Origin: Methylotenera_A sp031417915
GTDB lineage: Bacteria > Pseudomonadota > Gammaproteobacteria > Burkholderiales > Methylophilaceae
Reading direction: 5' to 3'
DNA length: 31,685 nucleotides
Assembly (NCBI GenBank): GCA_031417915.1
Contig: JANOWN010000065.1
Span: 1 to 31,685, forward strand
In this document: positions 1 to 7,369 of the stretch, piece after piece
How positions within the stretch are numbered: the first letter of the stretch is position 1
Layout: each line of letters opens with the position of its first letter
The notes under the pieces: generated by a model
The model's input: the letters and a program-made list of their open reading frames with translations, nothing else
The model's database searches: none
Told to the model about the DNA's origin: nothing
Translations under genes and position numbers: made by a program

Positions 1-2
1 TC

Positions 3-1964
3 GAGGCTATTAAGCTGATTGTGGTTGATCTTGTGGCTCTAGTTTACTTAGTCAAATCCGAAAAACATAAACTCAAAGTGGCGCGTGGTGATCGCACGGG
101 TGTAATTATTGAGCCTATGCTGACAGATCAATGGTTTGTAGCCATGAGCCAGCCTGCTGCTGATGGTAAGTCCATCACACAAAAAGCCTTAGATGTAGTA
201 GCCAGTGGCGAAATCAAGTTTTACCCTGAAAACTGGGTCAATACTTATAACCAATGGCTGAATAACATTCAAGACTGGTGTATTTCACGTCAACTATGGT
301 GGGGGCATCAGATTCCTGCTTGGTATGAAATTGGGCGGCCAGACGGCAAAGTTTATGTTGCGTTAAATGAAGCTGAGGCTTTAGAAAAATTTAAAGTAGC
401 TTTAAATCTTGAGTTAGAGAAAGTTAGAGAAACACCTAACATTCAGGACTGGGAACGCAAAGGAATTATAGAACATCTTAATGCGGTGTTGGATGCAGGA
501 CTTAAGCGCGATAATGACGTGCTGGATACTTGGTATTCATCCGCACTTTGGCCATTCTCTACGCTCGATTGGTCAGGCGATGATGCGTTAGACGCACAAA
601 ATCAAGCTTTGCAACAATACTTGCCCTCTAGCGTGTTGGTCACGGGTTTTGATATCATCTTCTTCTGGGTGGCGCGTATGGTGATGATGACGAAACACAT
701 CACTGGCAAAATTCCGTTTAAGCATGTATACGTGCATGGCTTGATTCGTGATGCAGAAGGTCAAAAAATGTCCAAGTCTAAGGGCAATGTTTTAGACCCG
801 ATTGATTTGATTGATGGCATTGGCTTGGATGACTTGATTAAAAAGCGCACTACAGGTTTGATGAACCCTAGAGACGCAGAGAAAATAGAGAAGCGAACGC
901 GTAAAGAGTTTCCAGAAGGCATCGCTGCTTATGGTACAGATGCTTTGCGTTTCACCTTTGCTGCACTTGCTAGCCCTGGTCGCGATATTAAATTTGATTT
1001 GCAGCGCTGCGATGGCTACCGTAATTTCTGCAACAAACTATGGAACGCCACACGCTTTGTGTTGATGAACACACAAAAGGAAGATGGAACGCCTCAAGAC
1101 AATGGCTTTGATGCAGCAAGCTGTGGTGAAGGCGGGCGTAAATTTAGCCAAGCCGACCGTTGGATTGTGAGCATATTGCAAAGCACAGAAGCGGAAGTAG
1201 AACGCGCTTTCACCGATTATCGATTCGATTTAGCAGCAAAAGCAATTTATGAATTTGTATGGGATGAATACTGTGACTGGTATTTAGAGCTAGCTAAAGT
1301 ACAAATTCAAAACGGTGATGATGCAGAAAAACGCGCAACACGGCGTACTTTGTTGCGTGTGTTAGAAACTATATTGCGTTTAGTACACCCGATTATGCCA
1401 TTTATTACCGAAGAAATTTGGCAGACCATTGCGCCCATGACCAGTATTGATAAACCAAGCATTATGCTGCAACCTTACCCAAAAGCGCAGCCAGATAAGA
1501 TTGATGAAACATCAGAAGCTTGGGTGGTGCAGTTGAAGCAAATGGTCGATGCGTGCCGCAGCTTACGTGGTGAAATGACTATTTCGCCTGCCGCACGCGT
1601 GCCATTAATTGCATCTGGTGACGCTGAAAAACTAGCGCTGTATGCACCATATTTAAAAGCATTAGCCAAATTAGATGATGTGGCAATTGTAGCTGAATTG
1701 CCAGAAGCCGATGCGCCTGTGATGCTGGTAGATGACTTTAAATTAATGCTAAAAGTAGAAATAGATATTGCTGCAGAAAAAGAACGCTTAAGTAAAGAAA
1801 TTGCTAGAACTGATGCCGAAATCACCAAAGCTAATTCAAAACTGAATAATGAAAGCTTTGTTGCGCGCGCGCCAGTAGCCGTGGTAGAGCAAGAAAAAGC
1901 GCGTGTTGCGGATTTTACAGCCAGTTTAGAGAAGCTAAAAACACAGCTAGCGAAACTAAAATAA
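3..1964 (+). CDS. valS: valine--tRNA ligase, 3' part (5' end outside window)
   Basis: Class I aminoacyl-tRNA synthetase that charges tRNA-Val in the cytoplasm. The frame is open from base 3, so the N-terminal part with the HIGH signature is missing. What remains holds the DWCISRQLWWGHQIPAW region (about nt 270-325), DVLDTWYSSALWPF, TGFDIIFFWVARM, the KMSKS loop (nt 765-779, in GQKMSKSKGN), the anticodon-binding domain and a charged C-terminal coiled coil (about nt 1740-1960) typical of ValS. Compared with my memory of E. coli ValS there are about 25-30 extra residues just before DVLDTW (around nt 390-510). The first 15 or so codons fit the family less well than the rest and may reflect a poor-quality sequence edge. 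The family identity is certain. Confidence 0.97.
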   Translation, partial: EAIKLIVVDLVALVYLVKSEKHKLKVARGDRTGVIIEPMLTDQWFVAMSQPAADGKSITQKALDVVASGEIKFYPENWVNTYNQWLNNIQDWCISRQLWWGHQIPAWYEIGRPDGKVYVALNEAEALEKFKVALNLELEKVRETPNIQDWERKGIIEHLNAVLDAGLKRDNDVLDTWYSSALWPFSTLDWSGDDALDAQNQALQQYLPSSVLVTGFDIIFFWVARMVMMTKHITGKIPFKHVYVHGLIRDAEGQKMSKSKGNVLDPIDLIDGIGLDDLIKKRTTGLMNPRDAEKIEKRTRKEFPEGIAAYGTDALRFTFAALASPGRDIKFDLQRCDGYRNFCNKLWNATRFVLMNTQKEDGTPQDNGFDAASCGEGGRKFSQADRWIVSILQSTEAEVERAFTDYRFDLAAKAIYEFVWDEYCDWYLELAKVQIQNGDDAEKRATRRTLLRVLETILRLVHPIMPFITEEIWQTIAPMTSIDKPSIMLQPYPKAQPDKIDETSEAWVVQLKQMVDACRSLRGEMTISPAARVPLIASGDAEKLALYAPYLKALAKLDDVAIVAELPEADAPVMLVDDFKLMLKVEIDIAAEKERLSKEIARTDAEITKANSKLNNESFVARAPVAVVEQEKARVADFTASLEKLKTQLAKLK

Positions 1965-2011
1965 TCTGATTTGAATCTATATAATTTTATAGATACTTGT
2001 TTAATCGGCAT

Positions 2012-2218
2012 ATGAGCGAAGAAAAAGAGAATTTAGTCGATGAAATTATGTGCGCTTGCAGTGGCACGACGCGTGGGAAGATTTTTGACTTAGTGATGCA
2101 GGGCAAAGATTTTGAGGCAATATCGCGCTGGACTGGGGTGAATACGGGGTGTAGCGGTTGCGAATGGGATATTCAGGTGTTTGTGAATGCCTTGATAGAG
2201 GCCAAAAACACCCAGTAG
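2012..2218 (+). CDS. BFD-like [2Fe-2S]-binding protein
   Basis: Small 68-residue protein with cysteines at 14, 16, 47 and 50, in the CxC...CxxC arrangement of the bacterioferritin-associated ferredoxin-like (BFD/Fer2_BFD) [2Fe-2S] fold. It probably acts as a small electron carrier or iron-sulfur accessory protein; its partner cannot be told from sequence. I chose the ATG at 2012. A TTG fifteen bases upstream (1997) would add five residues (MFNRH) with no gain in similarity. It lies 47 bp after valS on the same strand and converges with dsrE2 of the rhodanese-tusA-dsrE2 set across only 33 bp, so a link with sulfur or iron-sulfur metabolism is possible but unproven. Confidence 0.75.
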   Translation: MSEEKENLVDEIMCACSGTTRGKIFDLVMQGKDFEAISRWTGVNTGCSGCEWDIQVFVNALIEAKNTQ

Positions 2219-2251
2219 TCGCGGCTTAGCACCTTAAAAATATTCAGTATG

Positions 2252-2719
2252 TTAAATAAAAAGTTGCACGTCAGATTCGCCTGCAAACTCAAAAAAGGTT
2301 GCTGCGCCACCAAACTCAATCTCGTCAATAAAATCGGTTTTTTTGAAATCGAATAAGTCCACTGTCATTTGACAAGCAATCAGCTTAACACCCGCTTCAA
2401 TACAGGCCGCGCGCAGTTCCTCAATACTCGCAACACCTTTGCTGGCAATTTTTTGCTTCATCATCATGGTCGCCATGCTTTCCATGCCTGGCAACATTTG
2501 CACAAAGTTTGGCATGGGCACTGGCATGGGCATGGCGGGGTTGCCAAGTGGTGAGACTTTTAAATCGCTTAAATCTTTTTTAAGTAAGGTTAAGCCGTAA
2601 AAAGTGAAAAAAATCTGCACTTCGTAATCTAGCGCGGCGGCGGTAGAAGCCAAAATAAAAGGCGGATAAGCCCAATCTAGGCTGCCTTTAGAGGCAATAA
2701 GGGCAAGCTTTTTAGCCAT
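2252..2719 (-). CDS. dsrE2: DsrE2-like sulfur-relay protein (DsrE/DsrF/DrsH-like family)
   Basis: 155-residue protein of the DsrE/DsrF/DrsH-like superfamily. It opens with a beta-alpha unit (KLALIASKGSLDWAYPPF), then a stretch rich in Met and Pro (about residues 60-90), then AACIEAGVKLIACQMTVDLF with two cysteines (about 106 and 115). The second lies where DsrE-type proteins carry the persulfide-bearing cysteine. It is the last gene of a rhodanese-tusA-dsrE2 run; that gene order is known from sulfur oxidisers, where the three proteins pass sulfane sulfur to one another. The role here is inferred from family and order. The Met/Pro segment may be a membrane-associated or flexible hairpin. Confidence 0.8.
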   Translation of the reverse strand: MAKKLALIASKGSLDWAYPPFILASTAAALDYEVQIFFTFYGLTLLKKDLSDLKVSPLGNPAMPMPVPMPNFVQMLPGMESMATMMMKQKIASKGVASIEELRAACIEAGVKLIACQMTVDLFDFKKTDFIDEIEFGGAATFFEFAGESDVQLFI

Positions 2720-2751
2720 GACTATTAATTATTTCACTTGTAATTACTTCT

Positions 2752-2985
2752 CTAGTCAGCGCGTTTTTTGATGTAAAACGTGTAAACGCCCTCGTCTTCA
2801 TCTCGACGTGCCATGACATGTCCTGTTTGCTTGCAAAAAGCTTCAAAATCTTTGACAGAGCCTGGATCGGTCGCCGTAATTTTTAGGACTTGGTGTGCAT
2901 TAATTTCGCTCAAGCCTTTTTTGCAGCGCAAGATGGGCAAGGGGCAATTGAGATTTTTAGCATCTAATTCTTTATCGAATTCCAT
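2752..2985 (-). CDS. tusA: sulfurtransferase TusA family protein
   Basis: 77-residue TusA/SirA-type sulfur carrier. The family hallmark CPxP (NCPLPILRCKKGL) puts the persulfide-carrying cysteine at residue 14. The rest matches the two-layer fold: KITATDPGSVKDFEAFCKQTGH followed by a C-terminal beta strand (YTFYIKK). The length is usual for the family. TusA receives sulfur from a cysteine desulfurase or a rhodanese and hands it to DsrE-type proteins, for tRNA thiolation, molybdenum cofactor synthesis or sulfur oxidation. It lies 29 bp after the rhodanese and 32 bp before dsrE2 on the same strand, so the three are probably one transcript. Confidence 0.92.
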   Translation of the reverse strand: MEFDKELDAKNLNCPLPILRCKKGLSEINAHQVLKITATDPGSVKDFEAFCKQTGHVMARRDEDEGVYTFYIKKRAD

Positions 2986-3014
2986 TGATTTCCTATCAGC
3001 AAAATAGTCTTAAC

Positions 3015-3338
3015 TTATTTTTTCTTACTTAAAACGTAGCCAGCTTTACCCCAAGCAATCACGCCGCCAACGAGATTAAATACATCTTTTACGCCTTTAT
3101 TTACGGCAAAATCGGCCGCATGTGCCGAGCGCACGCCGCTGTGACAATAAAATACCACGGTATTTGCATTCATGAGTTTATCGTATTGCAATGGCAACAT
3201 GGAGAGTTGAATGTGCATCGCACCAGGGATGACACCGCGCGCGACTTCGTCATCGTTACGCACGTCCACCAAAAGTACTTTTGGTTTAGTGATAAGCTCA
3301 AATAAATCGCTTGCTTCAATTTCAGAATAACTTTTCAT
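3015..3338 (-). CDS. single-domain rhodanese
   Basis: 107-residue rhodanese-like sulfurtransferase with no signal peptide, so probably cytoplasmic. The active-site loop is CHSGVRS with the catalytic cysteine at residue 65. Other family marks are LLVDVRNDDEVARGVIPGAMHI near the start and NLVGGVIAWGKAGY near the end. It moves sulfane sulfur from a donor such as thiosulfate or a low-molecular-weight persulfide to an acceptor thiol. As first gene of the rhodanese-tusA-dsrE2 run, its likely acceptor is the neighbouring TusA; this is inferred from gene order. A sigma70-type promoter lies just upstream (3363-3390). Confidence 0.9.
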   Translation of the reverse strand: MKSYSEIEASDLFELITKPKVLLVDVRNDDEVARGVIPGAMHIQLSMLPLQYDKLMNANTVVFYCHSGVRSAHAADFAVNKGVKDVFNLVGGVIAWGKAGYVLSKKK

Positions 3339-3362
3339 GTTAAAGCCTTAATAAGTATGCTT

Positions 3363-3390
3363 ATTGTACACATGAAATAACCGATGTGAA
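3363..3390 (-). promoter_or_regulatory. promoter for rhodanese-tusA-dsrE2
   Basis: Reading the minus strand, TTCACA (3385-3390) is followed after 16 bases by TACAAT (3363-3368). Each is one base off the sigma70 consensus. Transcription would begin near 3356, about 18 bases before the rhodanese start codon. Confidence 0.5.
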
Positions 3391-3463
3391 TGCTTTAGGA
3401 GATTGATTTTATTGAGATTTGGTTAGATTAAGTACAACTGTGATTTTAACGACATCGCAGTAT

Positions 3464-3539
3464 TGGTGGCCGGAGCGGGAATCGAACCTGCGACACGCGG
3501 ATTTTCAATCCGCTGCTCTACCGACTGAGCTATCCGGCC
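3464..3539 (-). tRNA. tRNA-Phe (anticodon GAA)
   Basis: 76 bases including an encoded CCA end. On the minus strand the acceptor stem is GGCCGGA paired with TCCGGCC. The D arm is GCTC/GAGC, the anticodon stem GCGGA/TCCGC encloses TTGAAAA, and the T arm contains GGTTCGATTCC. Anticodon GAA is at 3504-3506. All arms pair, so the gene looks intact. It is preceded by its own strong promoter. Confidence 0.97.
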
Positions 3540-3576
3540 AACGCTACAAATATCGCTAGAGATTTGCAAGTCGCGC

Positions 3577-3605
3577 ATTATAGCAAACTTAATTCATCTT
3601 GTAAC
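3577..3605 (-). promoter_or_regulatory. tRNA-Phe promoter with GC-rich discriminator
   Basis: On the minus strand GTTACA (3600-3605), a 17-base spacer and a perfect TATAAT (3577-3582) are followed by GCGCG. A GC-rich discriminator just after the -10 box is typical of growth-rate and stringently controlled stable-RNA promoters. The start would be near 3570, about 30 bases before the mature tRNA. Confidence 0.65.
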
Positions 3606-3746
3606 AAAGCTTAACAATTTAATTGCCAACTAAGGTGGTCAAATTAAAATAATTGAACTATGATGCTATGAATGGGCTCAAAATTATCGTTAGCCTTTTG
3701 TTCAACAACCTAAGTTCTATCAATCAAAATTAACAAGGAGAGCAAT

Positions 3747-4247
3747 ATGGGCATGTTTTCATTTATTAAAGAAGCAGGTGAAAAATTATTTGGTATTGGC
3801 GAGGCAAAAGCGACAGAAGTAGCCGCAAAAGCCAACCCAACACCTGTAAATGTAGATGCGGCAAACAAAGCAGCTGCTAACGCAATTGCAAATTATGTGG
3901 CAAAAATGAATTTAACCGCAGATGGCCTTGCGATTGGTTTTGATGGCGCATCTGGCACGGTGATTGTGCAAGGTATGGCAGCAGATCAAGCCACTAAAGA
4001 GAAGATTTTATTGTGTTGCGGCAATGTGGCTGGTGTTGAGCATGTGCAAGACCAATTGGGTGTGATTGAAGCTGAGGAAGAGCCACAATTTTACACCGTG
4101 GTGCGTGGCGATACGCTTTCAAAAGTGGCCAAAGAATATTATGGCAATGCCAATGCTTATATGAAAATTTTTGAAGCGAACAAGCCAATGTTGAGCCACC
4201 CAGACAAAATTTATCCAGGTCAAATGTTACGTATTCCACCACAATAA
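3747..4247 (+). CDS. kbp: BON and LysM domain protein, Kbp (YgaU)-like
   Basis: 166-residue homologue of E. coli Kbp/YgaU, a cytoplasmic potassium-binding stress protein. The N-terminus MGMFSFIKEAGEKLFG matches the family opening. A BON domain follows (about residues 45-110: ADGLAIGFDGASGTVIVQG, then KEKILLCCGNVAGVEHVQDQL), and a C-terminal LysM domain (about 114-165: FYTVVRGDTLSKVAKEYYG to KIYPGQMLRIP). There is no signal peptide. AAGGAG lies eight bases before the ATG, which fixes the start. Compared with E. coli Kbp it has an alanine-rich stretch between the N-terminal helix and the BON domain, and a Cys-Cys pair inside the BON domain. A short gap leads to the lipoprotein gene downstream, so they may be cotranscribed. 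Confidence 0.9.
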   Translation: MGMFSFIKEAGEKLFGIGEAKATEVAAKANPTPVNVDAANKAAANAIANYVAKMNLTADGLAIGFDGASGTVIVQGMAADQATKEKILLCCGNVAGVEHVQDQLGVIEAEEEPQFYTVVRGDTLSKVAKEYYGNANAYMKIFEANKPMLSHPDKIYPGQMLRIPPQ

Positions 4248-4279
4248 TTCACCGACAGTAACTATTAAGGAGTTTTGAT

Positions 4280-4573
4280 ATGAAACCATTATTACGTGCA
4301 TTATTAGTAGGTTTAGTTGCAACAACATTGACAGTTGCCTGCAGCAAAAAGGCAGAAGAAGCTGCCGATGCGGCAAAAACAGAAATGGGCGAAGCAGTAG
4401 ATGCCACTAAAGATGCGGCTGCAACCGCCACAACTGAGGCTGCAGGCGCCGTGACTGATGCAGCTAGCGATGCGGCAGCAGCAACATCCGCAGCAGCGGC
4501 AGATGCCAAAGAAGAAGCCGTAGACGCAATACAAGCAGCTAAAGATGCAGCAGCAACCGAAGCCGCTAAATAA
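4280..4573 (+). CDS. small alanine-rich lipoprotein, function unknown
   Basis: 97 residues. A short charged N-terminus and hydrophobic segment (LLVGLVATTLTVAC) end at a lipobox-like TVAC, so Cys21 should be lipidated. The remainder is almost entirely Ala with Asp, Glu, Lys and Thr in short heptad-like repeats (EEAADAAKTEM, AVDAIQAAKDAAATEAAK). This predicts one long, highly soluble amphipathic helix resembling hydrophilin or stress-related helical lipoproteins. I do not recognise a named family, and low complexity makes distant matches unreliable. The start is supported by AAGGAG nine bases upstream. It sits 32 bp after the Kbp-like gene and is closed by a strong terminator. Confidence 0.8.
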   Translation: MKPLLRALLVGLVATTLTVACSKKAEEAADAAKTEMGEAVDATKDAAATATTEAAGAVTDAASDAAAATSAAAADAKEEAVDAIQAAKDAAATEAAK

Positions 4574-4591
4574 TTAGTTTTAGTCGAAATT

Positions 4592-4626
4592 AAACCCGCA
4601 AAGCTTAACGGTTTTGCGGGTTTTTC
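4592..4626 (+). terminator. rho-independent terminator after the lipoprotein gene
   Basis: AACCCGCAAA pairs with TTTTGCGGGTT around the loop gcttaacgg, followed by a run of T. It lies 20 bases after the lipoprotein stop and 16 bases before cobT, separating the stress-protein pair from the cobalamin genes. Confidence 0.85.
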
Positions 4627-4641
4627 ATTTAAACTTCTGAG

Positions 4642-5682
4642 ATGACAACATTTCAAATTTCGCCATTAGATGGCGCTTTAAAAGCTGCATTGCAAAATAA
4701 AATAGACTATAAAACTAAGCCATTTGGCGCGCTTGGCCGCTTGGAAGAAATCGCGCTGCAAATTGGCTTGATTCAAAATACTTTATCACCGCAATTAAAT
4801 AAACCGACCATGCTTGTATTTGCTGGCGATCACGGCATCGCTGCAAGTGGCGTCAGCCCTTATCCGCAGGCCGTTACTGCACAAATGGTGCTTAATTTTT
4901 TAGCGGGTGGTGCTGGCATAAATGTGTTCGCCAAGCAAAATAATATGCAATTGCGCGTGATTGATGTGGGTGTGAATCATCAGTTTGTGCCTAATCCAAA
5001 TTTAATTGACGCTAAAATCGACATGGGCACTGCTAATTTTTTGCATGCGCCAGCTATGTTGCTAGCGCAATGTGAGCAAGCGTTCGCTCGTGGCGCAGCA
5101 ATTGCAAAACAAGAGATTAATGCAGGCTGTAATGTGCTGGGTTTTGGTGAAATGGGCATTGCAAATACCTCGTCAGCCAGCTGTTTAATGAGTGTGTTGT
5201 GCAATATGCCAATTGAGGAATGTGTGGGACGTGGCACGGGTTTAGACGACGCAGGCTTGATTAATAAAACAGCAATACTTAAGCAAGCCATTCAACACCA
5301 TTCTATCGACAACCAAGATGTGATGCGGGTGCTGGCGACATTCGGTGGTTTTGAAATCGCCATGATGGCAGGTGCAATGTTGGGTGCAGCCGAGCAAAAA
5401 GCTTTGTTGTTGATTGATGGATTTATCGCGACCGCTGCGCTTTTAATTGCCAGCAAATTGCAACCGAATATTTTGCAATATTGTGTGTTCGCGCATTGCT
5501 CAGGCGAAGTTGGACATCACAAATTATTAGATTATTTAGGCGCGAAACCGCTGCTAGATTTAGGCATGCGGCTGGGAGAGGGCACGGGTGCGGCATTGGC
5601 GTTGCCTTTGGTGCAAGCGGCGGTGAATTTTTTAAATGAGATGGCGAGTTTTGAGTCGGCTGGCATCTCCGAAAAAAGTTAA
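4642..5682 (+). CDS. cobT: nicotinate-nucleotide--dimethylbenzimidazole phosphoribosyltransferase
   Basis: 346 residues, the usual length of CobT. It transfers phosphoribose from nicotinate mononucleotide to 5,6-dimethylbenzimidazole, giving alpha-ribazole phosphate, the lower-ligand precursor of cobalamin. Family marks are KPFGALGRLEEIALQIG near residue 26, FAGDHGIAASGVSPYP (about 59-75), GFGEMGIANTSSAS, GRGTGLDDAG and, near the end, LGMRLGEGTGAALA with the conserved catalytic glutamate at about 313. First of the plus-strand trio cobT-cobS-cobC; cobS starts two bases after its stop. It faces bluB, which makes its base substrate, and cobU, which makes the partner substrate, on the opposite strand. 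Confidence 0.97.
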   Translation: MTTFQISPLDGALKAALQNKIDYKTKPFGALGRLEEIALQIGLIQNTLSPQLNKPTMLVFAGDHGIAASGVSPYPQAVTAQMVLNFLAGGAGINVFAKQNNMQLRVIDVGVNHQFVPNPNLIDAKIDMGTANFLHAPAMLLAQCEQAFARGAAIAKQEINAGCNVLGFGEMGIANTSSASCLMSVLCNMPIEECVGRGTGLDDAGLINKTAILKQAIQHHSIDNQDVMRVLATFGGFEIAMMAGAMLGAAEQKALLLIDGFIATAALLIASKLQPNILQYCVFAHCSGEVGHHKLLDYLGAKPLLDLGMRLGEGTGAALALPLVQAAVNFLNEMASFESAGISEKS

Positions 5683-5684
5683 AA

Positions 5685-6479
5685 ATGTATAAAGAGTGGC
5701 GCTATTTTTTATTGGCATTGGGATTTTTTACACGAATCCCCGTGCCGAATTTTGCTGATTTTCAAGAGTCCGATTTAAACCATTCTGCCAAATATTTTCC
5801 GCTTATTGGCATCATTGTCGGCTTGGTGGGCGCGGGTATTTTTGCGTTAAGCGCACAATTTTTATCGCAAAATATCGCTGTGTTAATCAGCATGGCAAGC
5901 ACGATTTACCTCACTGGCGCGTTCCACGAAGATGGTCTAGCAGATAGCGCAGATGGCCTTGGTGGCGGCTGGGATAAAGAGCAAATACTCACTATCATGC
6001 AAGATTCCAGATTGGGGACATACGGTGCAGTCGCCTTGTTTTTGGTGCTGTTTACCAAGTTTCAGTTGTTAAGTTCACTCAACTATTACCTCATTCCATT
6101 TGCTTTAATTGCAGGCCATGCACTCAGCCGTTTGACGGCGGTTTATGTGATGGCGACACTCAGTTACACCAAGCCTGCGGGCAAAGCCAAGCCGCTCGCC
6201 ACAGCAATTAATTTCAAAGATTTAATGTTGGCAACAGTGTTTGGTTTGTTGCCGTTTTTTGCGATTATTGCTTTGTTGGTAGCGAACAATCATGCGCCTG
6301 AAATTAGCGTTAAATTTGTTTTGATGACTTTGATCCCAGTATTTTTAAGCTGGTTTTGGTGGCGGCAAAAAATCCACAAATGGCTGGGCGGCTACACGGG
6401 CGATACGCTTGGCGCGATGCAACAAATCACAGAGCTGGCGTTTTATTTGGGCGTGGCAATTTGGAGTTATAACGTTTGA
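5685..6479 (+). CDS. cobS: adenosylcobinamide-GDP ribazoletransferase
   Basis: 264-residue polytopic membrane protein, the cobalamin synthase that joins adenosylcobinamide-GDP (from CobU) with alpha-ribazole or its phosphate (from CobT/CobC). It has the start FFTRIPVPNFADF, the metal-binding FHEDGLADSADGLGGG (about residues 79-94), DSRLGTYGAVAL (about 106-117) and a C-terminal GGYTGDTLGAMQQITEL. Several hydrophobic spans fit the multipass topology known for CobS. It begins two bases after cobT and its stop overlaps the next start, which points to translational coupling. Confidence 0.96.
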   Translation: MYKEWRYFLLALGFFTRIPVPNFADFQESDLNHSAKYFPLIGIIVGLVGAGIFALSAQFLSQNIAVLISMASTIYLTGAFHEDGLADSADGLGGGWDKEQILTIMQDSRLGTYGAVALFLVLFTKFQLLSSLNYYLIPFALIAGHALSRLTAVYVMATLSYTKPAGKAKPLATAINFKDLMLATVFGLLPFFAIIALLVANNHAPEISVKFVLMTLIPVFLSWFWWRQKIHKWLGGYTGDTLGAMQQITELAFYLGVAIWSYNV

Positions 6480-7042
6480 AACTCACGCTAATTCGCCACA
6501 CTTCGCTACAAATAGAGCCTGGAATTTGTTATGGCCAAAGCGATATTGACGTAGCGACCAGCTTTGCAAATGAAGTGGCGAACACGCAAACCAAGCTTGC
6601 CAGCATGACTTTTGATGCTGTTTATAGCAGCCCTTTGCAGCGCTGCGTCAAGCTGGCAGAAGCGCTTAATTTGGGTCAACCGTTATTAGATAAGCGCTTA
6701 ATGGAGCTGCATTTCGGCGATTGGGAAATGCACGCTTGGGACGATATTCCGCGCGATATTTTTGATGATTGGGCGCACGATTACGCCAACAAAGCACCAC
6801 CCAATGGCGAAACTTTTAGTCAATTGCAGCAGCGCGGCGTGCATTTTTTAGATGAAATTTTAAGCAAGCATTTGGACGAAAATATACTGGTGATTTCGCA
6901 CGGAGGCTTGATCCGCGCGCTTCTTGCGCATGTGTTGAATATGGAATTGAAAGGCTTATTTCGATTTAATATCGATCACGCCAGCGTCACGCAGCTGGAT
7001 TTTTCGCAAAAAGTACCAAAAATAAGCTTTGTAAATTTATAA
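6476..7042 (+). CDS. cobC: alpha-ribazole phosphatase (histidine phosphatase family)
   Basis: 188 residues. The phosphohistidine signature is LIRHTS (His8), with Thr in place of the commoner Gly; this RHT form followed by GICYGQSDIDVA is a recognised variant of CobC-type phosphatases. YSSPLQRCVKLAEAL, the LMELHFGDWE acid motif and ISHGGLIRAL complete the active site. It would dephosphorylate alpha-ribazole phosphate or adenosylcobalamin phosphate. It starts at TTG (6476-6478), which overlaps the cobS stop by four bases; no ATG nearby fits the family N-terminus. Last gene of the plus-strand cobalamin trio; a dispersed repeat and hairpin follow. Confidence 0.92.
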   Translation: MKLTLIRHTSLQIEPGICYGQSDIDVATSFANEVANTQTKLASMTFDAVYSSPLQRCVKLAEALNLGQPLLDKRLMELHFGDWEMHAWDDIPRDIFDDWAHDYANKAPPNGETFSQLQQRGVHFLDEILSKHLDENILVISHGGLIRALLAHVLNMELKGLFRFNIDHASVTQLDFSQKVPKISFVNL

Positions 7043-7050
7043 TCATCTGC

Positions 7051-7080
7051 CCTGCAAGCCAACATCCATGCGGGTTTCAC
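7051..7080 (+). repeat. dispersed 26-bp repeat, copy 1, with downstream hairpin
   Basis: CCTGCAAGCC, AACATCCATG and CGGGTTTCAC in a row: one T-to-C change in the GCAAGCCAATATCCATG core. CCTGCA and TGCGGG can form an imperfect stem around the conserved middle. Right after it, AGTGC ttta GCACT (7090-7103) with outer ATTC/GAAT makes a second hairpin. It lies between the convergent 3' ends of cobC and the S4 gene, where it may help terminate both. Confidence 0.75.
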
Positions 7081-7156
7081 ATTCGACTTAGTGCTTTAGC
7101 ACTTAGCGAGAATGGTGATGCCAAGTACTGGTACAGGGTGGCTATTTTAAGCTAAA

Positions 7157-7366
7157 TTAAGTTACTTTAATTGTTTCTTCAAAACATTCAACCACTTGGC
7201 CTTTGCGAATTTTCGCCGTTTTGCGTAGCTCAATTTCCCCATCTACACGCACATGACCATCGGCCACCATTGCTTTGCCTTGGCCGCCGCTATTGGCGAT
7301 GCCTGTAGTTTTAAGTAAATCGCACAGCGCGATAAACTCACTTTTTAATGCAAATTCTGTTGTCAT
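7157..7366 (-). CDS. S4-domain RNA-binding protein (YbcJ-like)
   Basis: 69 residues, essentially one S4 RNA-binding domain. FIALCDLLKTTGIANSGGQGKAMV is followed by the typical DGHVRVDGEIELRKTAKIRKGQVV. It resembles the small E. coli YbcJ-type proteins thought to bind structured RNA. It begins three bases after the end of cobU and so is the last gene of the minus-strand cobalamin set, but nothing in the sequence ties it to cobalamin. The role is otherwise unknown. Confidence 0.87.
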   Translation of the reverse strand: MTTEFALKSEFIALCDLLKTTGIANSGGQGKAMVADGHVRVDGEIELRKTAKIRKGQVVECFEETIKVT

Positions 7367-7369
7367 ATT

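Noticed and set aside
1475..2011. Long antisense open frame over the valS 3' end
   Set aside because: It is a serine/alanine-rich shadow of the valS coiled coil on the other strand, with no recognisable domain or ribosome-binding site.
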